Shown here: piece by piece, positions 19,619 through 33,128 of the stretch
Position numbering within the stretch: the stretch's first letter is position 1
Layout: each line of letters begins with the position of its first letter
Assembly (NCBI RefSeq): GCF_000308375.1
Contig: NZ_BAFQ01000075.1
Coordinates: forward strand, 1-56,769
Direction of reading: 5' to 3'
Length of the DNA: 56,769 bases
Source of the DNA: Nocardia aobensis NBRC 100429
Lineage (GTDB): Bacteria > Actinomycetota > Actinomycetes > Mycobacteriales > Mycobacteriaceae
Notes under the pieces: generated by a model
What the model was told of the DNA's origin: nothing
The model's input: only the letters and a program-made list of their open reading frames with translations
Databases searched by the model: none
Made by a program: the position numbers and the translations under genes

Positions 19619-20716
19619 ATGGTGAACCCGTACCAGCCCGGATATCCCGCACCGCAACCACCGGGCTGGGGTGTGCCACCGAATTACCCTGGCGCTCCGT
19701 CGTTCTCGCGTCCTGAAGCTGCGGGTAACCGTGCTGTCGCCGATGTCGTGGCGGGCGTCGCCTCAGCGGTAGCGGCCATTCTCGGTGCGGCGCACTCTAT
19801 ATGGGGATTGATATCCGCGCACGGCTACGGCTTCTGGGAATACGGAAACGGCGCGCATGTCATCGTGTTCTGGGTGTGCTCGCTGACCGCCCTGGTCGGC
19901 GGCATTCTGCTCGCCTCCACCGGCTCCCGTCACCGACGGGTCCGCGTCATCACATCGCTGGGTTCGGGTGCCGTGTTCATCGCGACCGCGCAGGAGGTCC
20001 TCACCGCCTACTTCGTCCACTACATGCCCCTGTCCGACAGCGGAAACTGGTTGGTCATCCCCACGGCCGTCGCGATCCTCACGGCTGTGGGAGCTCTGCT
20101 CGTCGGGAAGCCGGACACCCCGCCGGCACCTGGCCCCGGTTACCCCGGCGTGGAGCTCCATCCGGGCGCGACAGCTCATCCCGGCACCCATATGTCACCG
20201 CCGACTCCCGCACCGCAGCCCTGGTCGGCGTATCCCGGCGCAGCAACACCGGGCTATCCTGTCGCGTCTCCCGCCTACCCGAGCGGTACGCCCGGTTATC
20301 AGGTTCCCGCGATCCACGCGGTCCTCGAGTCTCCGTCATCCGCTCCCACGCCTCATGGCTGGCCGTCGTATCCGGGCGCGGCTGCTCCCGGCTATCCGGG
20401 TGCCCCCACGCCGGCCTATCCGGGAGCGCCGGACTACCCGCTCGCTCCGTCGGATGCCCAGGGAGATCCGAACGTCGATGCCGGTCCGCACCCGATCGCC
20501 GGTCCGTACGCCGCCGGCACGCCGTGGCCCCAAGCCGGTACGCCATCGCCCGAAGCTCACCAGGCCGCCGCACCGGCCGCGGGCGCTGCGGGTCCGCAAC
20601 CGGGTTACGCATCCACACCGGAACAGCCCGGCGGCAACGATTCATCGTCCGCTCCCGCCATCCATGCGGGCCCGAGTGGCGCGCCGCCTTCGGAACCGCA
20701 TCTGCCTCAACAGTGA
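19619..20716 (+). CDS. Four-helix membrane protein with Pro/Gly/Tyr-rich tail
   Basis: 365 residues. A short proline-rich N-terminus (NPYQPGYPAPQPPGWG) precedes four hydrophobic helices (about 45-68, 83-102, 110-130 and 140-160). The C-terminal ~200 residues are a disordered tail with imperfect repeats of YPGA(A/P)TPGYP and PAYPGAP type. There are no catalytic motifs. Such proteins are common in nocardiae and mycobacteria and have no known function; proline-rich tails often mediate protein contacts at the membrane. The start ATG 19619 follows AAGGAGC by eight bases. It is convergent with the MarR gene, with a large palindrome in between. Confidence 0.75.
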   Translation: MVNPYQPGYPAPQPPGWGVPPNYPGAPSFSRPEAAGNRAVADVVAGVASAVAAILGAAHSIWGLISAHGYGFWEYGNGAHVIVFWVCSLTALVGGILLASTGSRHRRVRVITSLGSGAVFIATAQEVLTAYFVHYMPLSDSGNWLVIPTAVAILTAVGALLVGKPDTPPAPGPGYPGVELHPGATAHPGTHMSPPTPAPQPWSAYPGAATPGYPVASPAYPSGTPGYQVPAIHAVLESPSSAPTPHGWPSYPGAAAPGYPGAPTPAYPGAPDYPLAPSDAQGDPNVDAGPHPIAGPYAAGTPWPQAGTPSPEAHQAAAPAAGAAGPQPGYASTPEQPGGNDSSSAPAIHAGPSGAPPSEPHLPQQ

Positions 20717-21030
20717 AGCGGGGCCGCGCGTGTGGCGGAGGAGACGGCCGTCCCGTGCGAAACACCGAACGGCTAATGGGTGTCCGGGCCGCCGGAGCCG
20801 CACTCCAAGCGCGCGGCGCGAGACGGTCGGAATGCCCCGCGGGTTTCGACCCGGCGCACCACGCGCGATTGTCGGCGGGACGGTGAACTAATCGTGCAAA
20901 CCTCGTGGATTTTTGCGGTTTTCCGCCATTGTCGCGGAGGTTTGCACGAATAGTTCAGCCGCGGAGAAGATTCCGCGTGGGGGCGCGGCGTCCGTTCCGC
21001 CCCTGCCGGATCAGGTTGCGCGGTGCCGTC
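20717..21030. other. 314-base convergent interval carrying a 74-nt palindrome
   Basis: No gene was found here. The interval separates the converging membrane-protein and MarR genes. Its notable content is the near-perfect palindrome at 20884-20957, listed separately. Confidence 0.55.
20884..20957. repeat. 74-nt nested palindrome (21-bp arms)
   Basis: Arms 20884-20904 and 20937-20957 pair at 20 of 21 positions (core CGTGCAAACCTC / GAGGTTTGCACG). A second hairpin, GCGG-tttt-CCGC at 20915-20926, shares the same centre. Lying between convergent genes, it could act as a bidirectional terminator. The length and AT content of the arms are unusual for that role and would also fit a small MITE-like element or a repeat family. 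Confidence 0.6.
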
Positions 21031-21501
21031 TCACTCGGTCGGCCGTTCTGCCGGTACCCGGTGGGCGGCGATCGGCCGGAGGTGTTCGCGCAGCTGATCG
21101 CCATGGGCGCCGAAGATCTGTTCGTCGGTGTCTACGGCGACCCTGATAGCCGCGGACGCCAAATCTCTTCCCGCGGCGGTGAGTTCGAGCCGGAAGGCAC
21201 GGGCGTCGGCGGGGTCCGGGTGGCGCCGGAGCATGCCGCGCTCCTCCAGGACACGGATTACCCGCGACGCCATCATCCGGTCGGTGCCCGCCATATCCGC
21301 CGCCTGCTGCTGAGTGGGGCGTGCGCCGTGGCGCGCCAACCATCCGGTGGAGGCCAGCAGATTGAATTGAGTCGGCGTCAGCCCGAGCGGGCGCAGGTTC
21401 CGTTCCAGCGTTGCTCGCCACTCGAGGGCGGCGTGATGCAACCAGAACCCAGGGGACAGGAGCGGACCCTGGGGTACTGCCCGCGTCGGTCGTTCAGCCA
21501 C
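21031..21501 (-). CDS. MarR-family transcriptional regulator
   Basis: 156 residues. The winged helix is visible as TPTQFNLLASTGWLA, then PTQQQAADMAGTDRMMASRVIRVLEERGMLRR and the wing HPDPADARAFRLELTAAGRDL. MarR dimers repress by binding 15-20 bp palindromes and release DNA on ligand binding. The start GTG 21501 overlaps the end of the SRPBCC gene by eight bases, so the two are translated from one message. The twin palindromes at 21933-21973 in front of that operon are the obvious self-control site. Confidence 0.9.
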   Translation of the reverse strand: MAERPTRAVPQGPLLSPGFWLHHAALEWRATLERNLRPLGLTPTQFNLLASTGWLARHGARPTQQQAADMAGTDRMMASRVIRVLEERGMLRRHPDPADARAFRLELTAAGRDLASAAIRVAVDTDEQIFGAHGDQLREHLRPIAAHRVPAERPTE

Positions 21502-21919
21502 GCCGTGCCGCTTCCGCCGCGAGGGCCGCGAAGGTGCGCGGCATATCCGCCCGCATTCCCTTTTCCCAGATGAGTTTGAACAGCGGTCCCATCGGTCCGT
21601 GGACCTCGACGTTCTCGGAAACCCGCACCGTGCCGTCGCCGAGCGGCTCGTAGGTGCGCCGGCCCCGCAACTTGCCGAACGGCAGGCCCGCCTCGCTGGT
21701 CCACGACTGGCCAGGTTCCACCGCGACGATCGTGAACGGCCCCGCGGGTGCTCCCTTGGGCTTCACCCACCCCTTGGTTCCCGGGACGAACGGCCCGTCG
21801 AGGCGGGCCTTCTCCTCGTGCGGATCCCATTCGGCCCAGCGCGCGACGTCCGTGGCTACCGCCCAGATCCGGTCGATATCGCCTGCTATTACGGCTTCTT
21901 CGGTGAACGAGTACATCAT
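21494..21919 (-). CDS. SRPBCC (polyketide cyclase/START-like) family protein
   Basis: 141 residues of the helix-grip fold: FTEEAVIAGDIDRIWAVATD with WAEWDPHEE, then RVSENVEVHGPMGPLFKLIWEKGMRADMP for the long C-terminal helix. Family members bind small hydrophobic ligands or act on them; this one has no assigned substrate. It has two ATGs in a row, and 21919 is preferred with GGAGG six bases upstream. It is the first gene of an operon with a MarR regulator, so it is probably induced by the ligand the regulator senses. Confidence 0.85.
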   Translation of the reverse strand: MMYSFTEEAVIAGDIDRIWAVATDVARWAEWDPHEEKARLDGPFVPGTKGWVKPKGAPAGPFTIVAVEPGQSWTSEAGLPFGKLRGRRTYEPLGDGTVRVSENVEVHGPMGPLFKLIWEKGMRADMPRTFAALAAEAARRG

Positions 21920-21932
21920 GGGCCGCCTCCAG

Positions 21933-21973
21933 TTTGTTGCTGCAACAACAATAACTGTTGTTGCAGCAACAAA
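21933..21973 (-). promoter_or_regulatory. Twin MarR operators before the SRPBCC-marR operon
   Basis: Two perfect 15-bp palindromes of the form TTGTTGCWGCAACAA lie at 21934-21948 and 21958-21972, with centres 24 bases apart. Together they make an 18-bp perfect inverted repeat with a 5-base spacer. They are 14 bases upstream of the SRPBCC start codon, in the right place for repression by the MarR protein encoded in the same operon. Confidence 0.8.
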
Positions 21974-22029
21974 TCTAGATCGTGGCTGATTTCCGCTGGA
22001 TAGGTGGACTTCGCCGTCCTGTCCTGGCG

Positions 22030-22248
22030 CTAACTCCGATAGCGGAACAGGATTCGGCCCCTGGTCAGGTCGTAGGGGCTCAGCTCCACCAGGACCCGAT
22101 CGTCCGGGAGGATCTTGATGTAGTTCATCCGGACCTTTCCGGACAGGTGGGCCAGGACCTGGTGGCCGTTGGGGAGTTCCACCGTGAATGTCGCGTTACG
22201 CAGGCATTCCACGACATGCCCCTGAACTTCGATCGCTCCCTTCTTCAT
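22030..22248 (-). CDS. infA: Translation initiation factor IF-1 paralog
   Basis: 72 residues of the IF-1 OB fold, nearly full length: [58 protein letters not shown]-1 occupies the ribosomal A site during initiation. Actinobacterial housekeeping infA normally lies before rpmJ and rpsM; this copy instead overlaps the end of a GNAT gene by four bases. It also differs at residues usually constant (the MAKKD start is shortened and Cys15 is unusual). It is therefore probably a second, specialised IF-1. Confidence 0.9.
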   Translation of the reverse strand: MKKGAIEVQGHVVECLRNATFTVELPNGHQVLAHLSGKVRMNYIKILPDDRVLVELSPYDLTRGRILFRYRS

Positions 22249-22997
22249 CGCCACACCAACTCCAGCGTGCTGTTCGACCGCTCGGCGCCGATGCCCTGGA
22301 ACAGGGTGGTGGCCGGCGCGTTGGATTCGTCGATTTCGGCCGCTGCCCAGGTTTTCCCGGCACGGTGCAGCGAGCTGAGCGCCCGGCCCAGCAGGGCGCG
22401 GGCGATGCCGTGCCGGCGTGCGTCGGCGCGGACCGCGACCAGTCCGATGCGCGGCAGCCGAGTCGGTTGCGCCACCCGGCACCACCCGATGTACCGGCCG
22501 GCTTGGGCCGCCACTACGTAATTCGCCGGATCGATCGGTGGGGAGATCACCTCGGCCGGCATGGTGTGCCAACCGGCGGTGGCCTCGACTTCGGCGCGTA
22601 CGGTACGGTCCAGTTCGCGCAGTGAATGCGCTTCGGCCGCACCGAAATTCAGGATCTCGATGTCCGGCGGCGGTGCCGAATCGAGTCCTGCGATCGCAGG
22701 ATCGGTGGGAACCCGGTATTCCCATTCGCGCCGCCGGGGCGCGAGACCCGCCCGGCGCCATTGCGTGGTCAGCTCGAGATCGGCCTCGTCGACCAGCGTG
22801 TACAGCGGTTTCGGCAGCTCGGACAGCATGGCGCCGACGAGGCGATCGAAGGCCTCGTCCTGCCAGGAGTCGATGCTGAGAAACAGTCGCCCATCGGGCC
22901 GCGGTGACGCCTCACCACGACCGACCAGCCGGTCGCCGGTCAGCGCATGCCACTGCCGGTCCGCGATGCGCGTCACCATGAGTTCGGAAGAATGCAT
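22245..22997 (-). CDS. GNAT-family N-acetyltransferase
   Basis: 250 residues. The C-terminal GNAT domain is recognisable from [16 protein letters not shown], then [21 protein letters not shown] (acetyl-CoA pyrophosphate loop, R-x-x-G-I-A) and [14 protein letters not shown]. The N-terminal ~110 residues look like a degenerate second GNAT half. The acceptor is unknown. The start ATG 22997 follows GAGAGGGG by six bases. The stop overlaps the start of the infA paralog, so both proteins come from one message. That linkage raises the possibility that it acetylates a translation component, which is speculation. Confidence 0.85.
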   Translation of the reverse strand: MHSSELMVTRIADRQWHALTGDRLVGRGEASPRPDGRLFLSIDSWQDEAFDRLVGAMLSELPKPLYTLVDEADLELTTQWRRAGLAPRRREWEYRVPTDPAIAGLDSAPPPDIEILNFGAAEAHSLRELDRTVRAEVEATAGWHTMPAEVISPPIDPANYVVAAQAGRYIGWCRVAQPTRLPRIGLVAVRADARRHGIARALLGRALSSLHRAGKTWAAAEIDESNAPATTLFQGIGAERSNSTLELVWR

Positions 22998-23253
22998 TGT
23001 CGTCCCCTCTCGGGATCGCTCGGACGAGCACTCCCGATGACGACGTGCGTCAAACGTCCGATCGTGAGAACGGGGAGCGCCCAAGGAATGCCGTGAAAAT
23101 GGGACTCACCCCCTCGCGTGATCAGGTCGGACCGCATGAGGCTATCAACTCGACTATCCGCCGCCAACCCATTTTCCGAGCCGCCGCTATTCACCGCGCA
23201 ATCTGCGGTGAATATGCCACCTCGACGACGTCCCGCACCCCGCTCGTGAATGA

Positions 23254-25588
<2,335 letters not shown>

Positions 25589-25592
<4 letters not shown>

Positions 25593-26520
25593 CCACCGAA
25601 GCGACACCGGAGATTCCGGTGACCACTCAGGATCTGTCGGCACTGGACAAGGCGCACGTGCTGGCGGGTGCGCTGCCGTGGCTGCAGAAGTTCCGCGACA
25701 AGATCGTGGTCGTCAAATACGGCGGCAACGCCATGATCGACGACACCCTCAAACACGCCTTCGCCGCCGATATGGCGTTCCTGCGCACCGTCGGCGTGCA
25801 TCCCGTGGTGGTGCACGGGGGAGGCCCGCAGATCAGCGCCATGCTGAAGAAGCTCGGGTTGCAGGGCGAATTCCGCGGCGGCTTCCGCGTCACCACCCCC
25901 GAGGTGATGGATGTGGTGCGGATGGTGCTGTTCGGTCAGGTCGGCCGCGAACTGGTCGGGCTGATCAACGCGCACGGCCCGTACGCGGTCGGCATCTCCG
26001 GTGAGGACGCGCGGCTGTTCACCGCCACCCGCCGCACCGTCACCGTCGACGGCGAGCAGACCGATATCGGCCTGGTCGGCGACGTCACCGCCGTCAATCC
26101 GGACGCGGTGCTGGATCTCGTTCGCGCCGGGCGCATTCCGGTGGTGTCGACCATCGCGCCCGATGCCGACGGCGTGGTACACAACATCAACGCCGATACC
26201 GCCGCCGCGGCGCTGGCGCAGGGCATCGGCGCGGAGAAACTGGTGGTGCTCACCGATGTCGAAGGCCTGTACACGAATTGGCCCGACCGCTCGTCGCTGA
26301 CCACCCATATCGATACCGACGCCTTGGCCGCACTGCTGCCGAGCCTGGACGCGGGCATGGTGCCGAAAATGGAGGCATGCCTGCGCGCTGTCGAGGCCGG
26401 CGTCCCGACCGCGCACGTGATCGACGGCCGGGTGCCGCATGCGGTACTGCTGGAACTGTTCACCGGGGAAGGTATCGGAACGATGGTGACCCCTCCCGAG
26501 ACGGCAGGAACGACAAACTC

Positions 26521-26524
<4 letters not shown>
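25589..26524 (+). CDS. argB: Acetylglutamate kinase
   Basis: 311 residues of the amino-acid-kinase fold. It phosphorylates N-acetylglutamate with ATP and is the usual arginine-inhibited step. KYGGNAM (about 46-52) and HGGGPQI (about 73-79) form the nucleotide and substrate loops. [15 protein letters not shown] is the C-terminal ATP-site motif. An N-terminal helix extension ([21 protein letters not shown]) is present, which in arginine-sensitive enzymes links hexamers, so feedback inhibition is likely. It overlaps argJ and argD by four bases each. Confidence 0.97.
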
Positions 26525-29272
<2,748 letters not shown>

Positions 29273-29311
29273 ACGGCCGAATCGGGGATCGACCCGCCTG
29301 GTACGTGTGCG

Positions 29312-29914
29312 TCACGGTGTCAGCCCCACGGCCGCTCGAAGTGCCGCCCTCCCGCGTTCGGCGGCGTGGGGATCGTCGAGTAGCTGTATTTCCTGGTTGA
29401 CCGCCATCGTGATGCCGATGACCGTGGTGACCAGCTCGTCGACCCGACGATGAGGCCCATTCGATTCCGCCTGGTACGCAACGATTTCGGATTTCAGCGC
29501 TGCGCGGGCGCTTTCCACATACGCGCGCAGGCGGTCGCGGAGCACCCCCGGCCGGCCGTCGAGTTCGGTCGAGGCCGCGGTGACGAAACAGCCTCCCGGA
29601 AACGGGCATTCGGCCAGATAGCCGATCCAGTTGTCGATCAGACGCGTCAGCCGTTCGGTGCCCGGGGGTAACCCGTCCAGCGGGGTGATCACCGCCGCTC
29701 GAAAGATCGTCCCGGCCTGTTCCAATGCGCTCAGCTGCAACTGTTCACGCGATCCGAAGGGCCCCACGACCCCGGCCTTGCTCATCTCCAGGCTCTCGGC
29801 GAGCGATCCGATGGTCACCCCCTCCACGCCGATCAGCGAGGCCTGGTCGACCGCGGCCGAAATGATGCGCTCACGGGTGTGGGCGGCGTCCGCGGCGGAA
29901 CGGCGAGGAGACAT
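29312..29914 (-). CDS. TetR-family regulator
   Basis: 200 residues. The N-terminal helix-turn-helix is HTRERIISAAVDQASLIGVEGVTI then GSLAESLEMSKAGVVGPFGS; the C-terminal half matches the TetR_C_16-like group with PFPGGCFVTAAS. It is divergent from the DinB-type gene at 29992, and a perfect 16-bp palindrome sits in the 77-base gap, so it probably represses that gene and itself. The ligand is unknown. The ATG 29914 follows CGAGGAG. Confidence 0.9.
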   Translation of the reverse strand: MSPRRSAADAAHTRERIISAAVDQASLIGVEGVTIGSLAESLEMSKAGVVGPFGSREQLQLSALEQAGTIFRAAVITPLDGLPPGTERLTRLIDNWIGYLAECPFPGGCFVTAASTELDGRPGVLRDRLRAYVESARAALKSEIVAYQAESNGPHRRVDELVTTVIGITMAVNQEIQLLDDPHAAERGRAALRAAVGLTP

Positions 29915-29954
29915 GAGCTCAGCATAGCGGCCGATCGTTCGCTATAGTCATTTG

Positions 29955-29970
29955 GCGAACGCGCGTTCGC
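29955..29970. promoter_or_regulatory. Perfect 16-bp palindrome, probable TetR operator
   Basis: GCGAACGCGCGTTCGC reads the same on both strands. It lies between the divergent TetR and DinB-type genes, 22 bases before the latter's start codon. A related half site CGTTCGCTATA lies at 29936-29946. Confidence 0.75.
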
Positions 29971-29991
29971 TAAAAATTGAAAGGTGTTGTC

Positions 29992-30546
29992 ATGAGCGAA
30001 CTTCTGCGGCTGGACGCGATGGCTCTGGCCCTGATCGGCCACGACGTGGTCACACTCGACGACGCGGATCTCGCCGCGCCGACGCCGTGCGCGGGATGGA
30101 ATGTCGCCGACCTGATCGCCCATATGAACGAGCGGCACGAGGCGGTCAACGCCTCCGTGCTCGGGACCACGCTCGACGGCGTGGACGATCCGCGCGAGGT
30201 GTTCGCGCAGATCACCGCCCGGTGGATCGCCGCGATGGAGCGTTCCGGCGAGGTGGTCGCGTTGCCGCGGTCGGGCTCGCTGCCCATCGAACACGTGCTC
30301 GGCGTCCATCTGGTGGACATGCTCACCCACCGCTGGGATCTCGCCCGGGCTTTGCGCCGTCCCTGCCCGGTGCCGGCGCGATTGCTGACCGCGGCCCTGC
30401 CCATCGCACGCTCGATCACCGCGCCCGGCAGTCCGCTCAACGGCCCGGGCGGCGCCTATCGCCCCCGGCTGGCCGAGGACCGATCCCGCCCGCCGCTGGA
30501 CGCCATCGTGGCCCTCCTCGGCCGCGATCCGGACTGGCGCGGGTGA
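29992..30546 (+). CDS. TIGR03086/DinB-like mycothiol-dependent metal-binding protein
   Basis: 184 residues of the DinB/MDMPI four-helix bundle, family TIGR03086. PTPCAGWNVADLIAHMNERH (about 31-50) carries the first metal ligand His and the typical P-C-x-G-W start, and HLVDMLTHRWDLARAL (about 104-119) supplies the other histidines. Relatives include mycothiol-dependent isomerases and detoxifying transferases; the substrate here is unknown. The start ATG 29992 has GAAAGG nine bases upstream. It is probably repressed by the divergent TetR. Confidence 0.85.
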   Translation: MSELLRLDAMALALIGHDVVTLDDADLAAPTPCAGWNVADLIAHMNERHEAVNASVLGTTLDGVDDPREVFAQITARWIAAMERSGEVVALPRSGSLPIEHVLGVHLVDMLTHRWDLARALRRPCPVPARLLTAALPIARSITAPGSPLNGPGGAYRPRLAEDRSRPPLDAIVALLGRDPDWRG

Positions 30547-30556
30547 GCGTGCGGCG

Positions 30557-31363
30557 CTACGGCTTTCGGGCGACCGCGCCCCAGCAGTTGACCTGCTTGT
30601 CGAGCCAGGACGGGGGTTCGATGCCGGGACGCCAGCGGTTCACCGCGACCACGCCCGGATCGAGCAGTTCGAGGCCGTCGAAGAAGGCGGTGAATTCGTC
30701 GCGGGTGCGAGCCTGCGCGTAGACGGCGCTGCGGCGATACATCTCGAGCGCCCGGTCCATCCCTTCCGGGTCCAGATCGGCGGTGATGTGTGACGCGATG
30801 ACGAACGAGCCGGGCGCGAGGTTGTCGAGCAGGGTCTTCAGCACGCCGGCCGGATTCTGGTCGGCGGACAGGAAATGCAGCACCGCGACCAGGCTCAACG
30901 CCACCGGACTGGCCAGATCGAGGGTCTCGCGCAATTCCGGTGCCGACAGGATCGCCTCGGGATCGGTGAGGTCGGCCCGAATGAAGGTGGTGCGGCCCTC
31001 GGGCGATCCCGCGAGCAGGGCACGCGCGTGAGCCAGCACCACCGGGTCGTGGTCGACGTACACCACGCGGGCCTCCGGCGCCCGCTCCTGTGCCACTTGA
31101 TGCAGATTGGGTTCGGTCGGGATGCCCGTGCCGATGTCGAGGAACTGTTTCACTCCGGCGTCGGCGAGGACGCCGACCGCACGATGCATGAACTGGCGGT
31201 TGTGCCGGGCCGCGATCCGGACCGTCGGAAAGCCCTCCATGACCTGCTCGAGGGCGCGGCGGTCGACTTCGTAGTTGTCCTTGCCGCCCAATGCGTAGTC
31301 GTAGATGCGGGCACTGCTGGGCGCCTCGGCATCGGAGGTCGCATTGCTGTCGGATGCGGTCAT
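30557..31363 (-). CDS. SAM-dependent methyltransferase (PF04672-type)
   Basis: 268 residues. SSARIYDYALGGKDNYEVDR at the N-terminus is the hallmark of the actinobacterial S-adenosyl methyltransferase family (DUF574). The SAM-binding loop is FLDIGTGIPTEPN, followed by VVYVDHDPVVLAHARALL for the acidic ribose contact. The C-terminus DKQVNCWGAVARKP is typical. Members occur in many copies in actinomycetes and have no defined acceptor. It ends 10 bases from the convergent DinB-type gene. The start ATG 31363 has AGGA upstream. Confidence 0.9.
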   Translation of the reverse strand: MTASDSNATSDAEAPSSARIYDYALGGKDNYEVDRRALEQVMEGFPTVRIAARHNRQFMHRAVGVLADAGVKQFLDIGTGIPTEPNLHQVAQERAPEARVVYVDHDPVVLAHARALLAGSPEGRTTFIRADLTDPEAILSAPELRETLDLASPVALSLVAVLHFLSADQNPAGVLKTLLDNLAPGSFVIASHITADLDPEGMDRALEMYRRSAVYAQARTRDEFTAFFDGLELLDPGVVAVNRWRPGIEPPSWLDKQVNCWGAVARKP

Positions 31364-31536
31364 CACAGTCCTGTCGGCGCGGGATCGTGTCGTTCGGATG
31401 GTATTCGAAACCAAGCGCTCATGCACGGATTCCCGGCCGACCGGAACATGTTGGCGATCAATGGGATTGGCCGAACCGGACGCGGCAGCCCGCCGATTCC
31501 GCCGACATTCCGGACCTGCGACGTGAATCGGACGGA

Positions 31537-32406
31537 TCAGCCGGCGACGGCCGGGGCGAGCACCTCCTCGCACCACTGCCGGAAACCGGTGGGGGAGTAG
31601 GACTCCGGTGTGCGCGGCGTGTCGTAGAGGCCGTCCTCGACCGCGGCCGACATATCCACCAGGCCCTGCGCCCAGGCCGCGCTCATCCCGTGTGCCGTCA
31701 GCGACGCCGCGTAGTCGGCCGCCGGGACCTGTTGGTAGGCGACCGAGCGACCGAGCACCTCGGACATGATGCGCGCCATCTCGTTGTGCGACAGATCTTC
31801 CGGGCCACGGATCTCCACGCTGTCCTGTCCGGTCCAGGACTCGTCGAGCAGCAGTCGTGCCGCGACGGCAGCGATATCCCGGGTGGCGCACGTGGGTGCG
31901 CGGAGATCGCCGGAGATGGTGCCGAAGAAGGTCCCCAGGTTCCGGATCGGATCGACTTGCCGGAGCATGTTGTCCATGAATCCGGGCGGGCACAGCGACC
32001 GATAATGCACCCCGCTGCTCTCGATCAGCGCGTCCATGGCGAAGATCGCCGAAATCTGGCCCGCTTTACGGCCGCCTGCGCGACCCAGGCTCGATACGGC
32101 TACGATCCGGCCGACGCTGTCGAGCGCCTCGCACAGCGGCGTCACGAATTCCAGGACGTGCCCGGGGACGCTGGACGCCGACGGATTCGGCGGCACCAGC
32201 CAGAACACGGTGTCGGCGCCCTTCAGCGCGGCGGCGACAACCTCGCGATCGGAGGTCGACCCCTGCACCACGTCGACCCGCTCGCGGATGTGCGGGGCCA
32301 GGCGCGCCGGATCTCGGGTGATCACCCGGATCGGCTGGTCGCTGTCGGCGACGAGGTCGAGGATCTGGTGGCCGATACTGCCTGTAGGTGTGGTGACGAC
32401 GATCAT
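31537..32406 (-). CDS. NmrA-like NAD(P)-binding protein
   Basis: 289 residues of the atypical short-chain dehydrogenase (NmrA/QOR2) group. VVTTPTGSIGHQILDLV is the dinucleotide-binding loop, with the T-P-T-G-x-I-G variant. RVITRDPARL follows, and VSSLGRAGG replaces the usual catalytic region; no Y-x-x-x-K motif is seen. Members are NADPH-dependent reductases or redox sensors. It is divergent from a TetR gene across a 72-base gap holding an 8-bp inverted repeat. It is probably regulated by that TetR. Confidence 0.87.
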   Translation of the reverse strand: MIVVTTPTGSIGHQILDLVADSDQPIRVITRDPARLAPHIRERVDVVQGSTSDREVVAAALKGADTVFWLVPPNPSASSVPGHVLEFVTPLCEALDSVGRIVAVSSLGRAGGRKAGQISAIFAMDALIESSGVHYRSLCPPGFMDNMLRQVDPIRNLGTFFGTISGDLRAPTCATRDIAAVAARLLLDESWTGQDSVEIRGPEDLSHNEMARIMSEVLGRSVAYQQVPAADYAASLTAHGMSAAWAQGLVDMSAAVEDGLYDTPRTPESYSPTGFRQWCEEVLAPAVAG

Positions 32407-32432
32407 GAGCTACTCCCGAACGAGTGCGATGT

Positions 32433-32459
32433 AAGTAAACTACACCGTACCGTTTACTT
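32433..32459. promoter_or_regulatory. Inverted repeat between NmrA and TetR genes
   Basis: AAGTAAAC (32433-32440) and GTTTACTT (32452-32459) form a perfect 8-bp inverted repeat with an 11-base spacer, in the middle of a divergent gap and AT-rich against its surroundings. It is the likely operator of the adjacent TetR protein. Confidence 0.7.
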
Positions 32460-32478
32460 TGACGGAAGGGAAGACCAC

Positions 32479-33093
32479 ATGGCGAGGCGTGGCGATCGAC
32501 TGCGCGAACACATCCTGTGGACGGCCAAGGACGTCTTCCTCGAGGTCGGGTTCGAGCGGACGTCGATGGATGTGCTGGCCGCGCGCGCCGAAACTTCGAA
32601 GCGAACTCTGTACGCGCATTTCGAGAACAAGGACGCGCTGTTCCTCGCCGTCGTCGACTTCGTGCGGGGTCTGCATCTGAACCGGCTGGGGACTCCCGAG
32701 GACTACGGTGACGACCGCCTGGACGCGGTGACCGGATATTGCCTCGGATTCCTGTGGTCGGTGGTGTGGGTCCAGTCGGTGCGAACCTGCCGGCTGGTGA
32801 TCGCCGAGGCGGAGCGGGTGCCGGCCGCCGCCGCCGACTTCTACGACGCCATTTTCGCGACCACGCGGCGCAACCTCACCGGATTCGTCGCGGCGCGGTG
32901 GCAGTTGCCCGAATCCGAGGCGCCGGCCGCGGTGGACGACATCTTCTCTCGCGCAATCCATCCGCGCTTCACCGCGGTTCTGTTCGGCATCGAGGACGCG
33001 CCGGGCGAGTGGCCCGACCGGCGACCGGGTCCCGCCGATCCCGACTACGAGCGGATTCGCCGGATCGTCACCGGCGTTCTCGGCGAGTCCTGA
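32479..33093 (+). CDS. TetR-family regulator
   Basis: 204 residues. The DNA-binding domain is REHILWTAKDVFLEVGFERT, then SMDVLAARAETSKRTLYAHFENKDALF; the C-terminal part matches the TetR_C_7/AefR-like group. The start ATG 32479 has GGAAGGG upstream. It is divergent from the NmrA-like gene, its probable target. The inducing compound is unknown. Confidence 0.9.
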   Translation: MARRGDRLREHILWTAKDVFLEVGFERTSMDVLAARAETSKRTLYAHFENKDALFLAVVDFVRGLHLNRLGTPEDYGDDRLDAVTGYCLGFLWSVVWVQSVRTCRLVIAEAERVPAAAADFYDAIFATTRRNLTGFVAARWQLPESEAPAAVDDIFSRAIHPRFTAVLFGIEDAPGEWPDRRPGPADPDYERIRRIVTGVLGES

Positions 33094-33128
33094 CGCGTCC
33101 GGTCCGCGAACATGTCGGTGCCCGTTCC

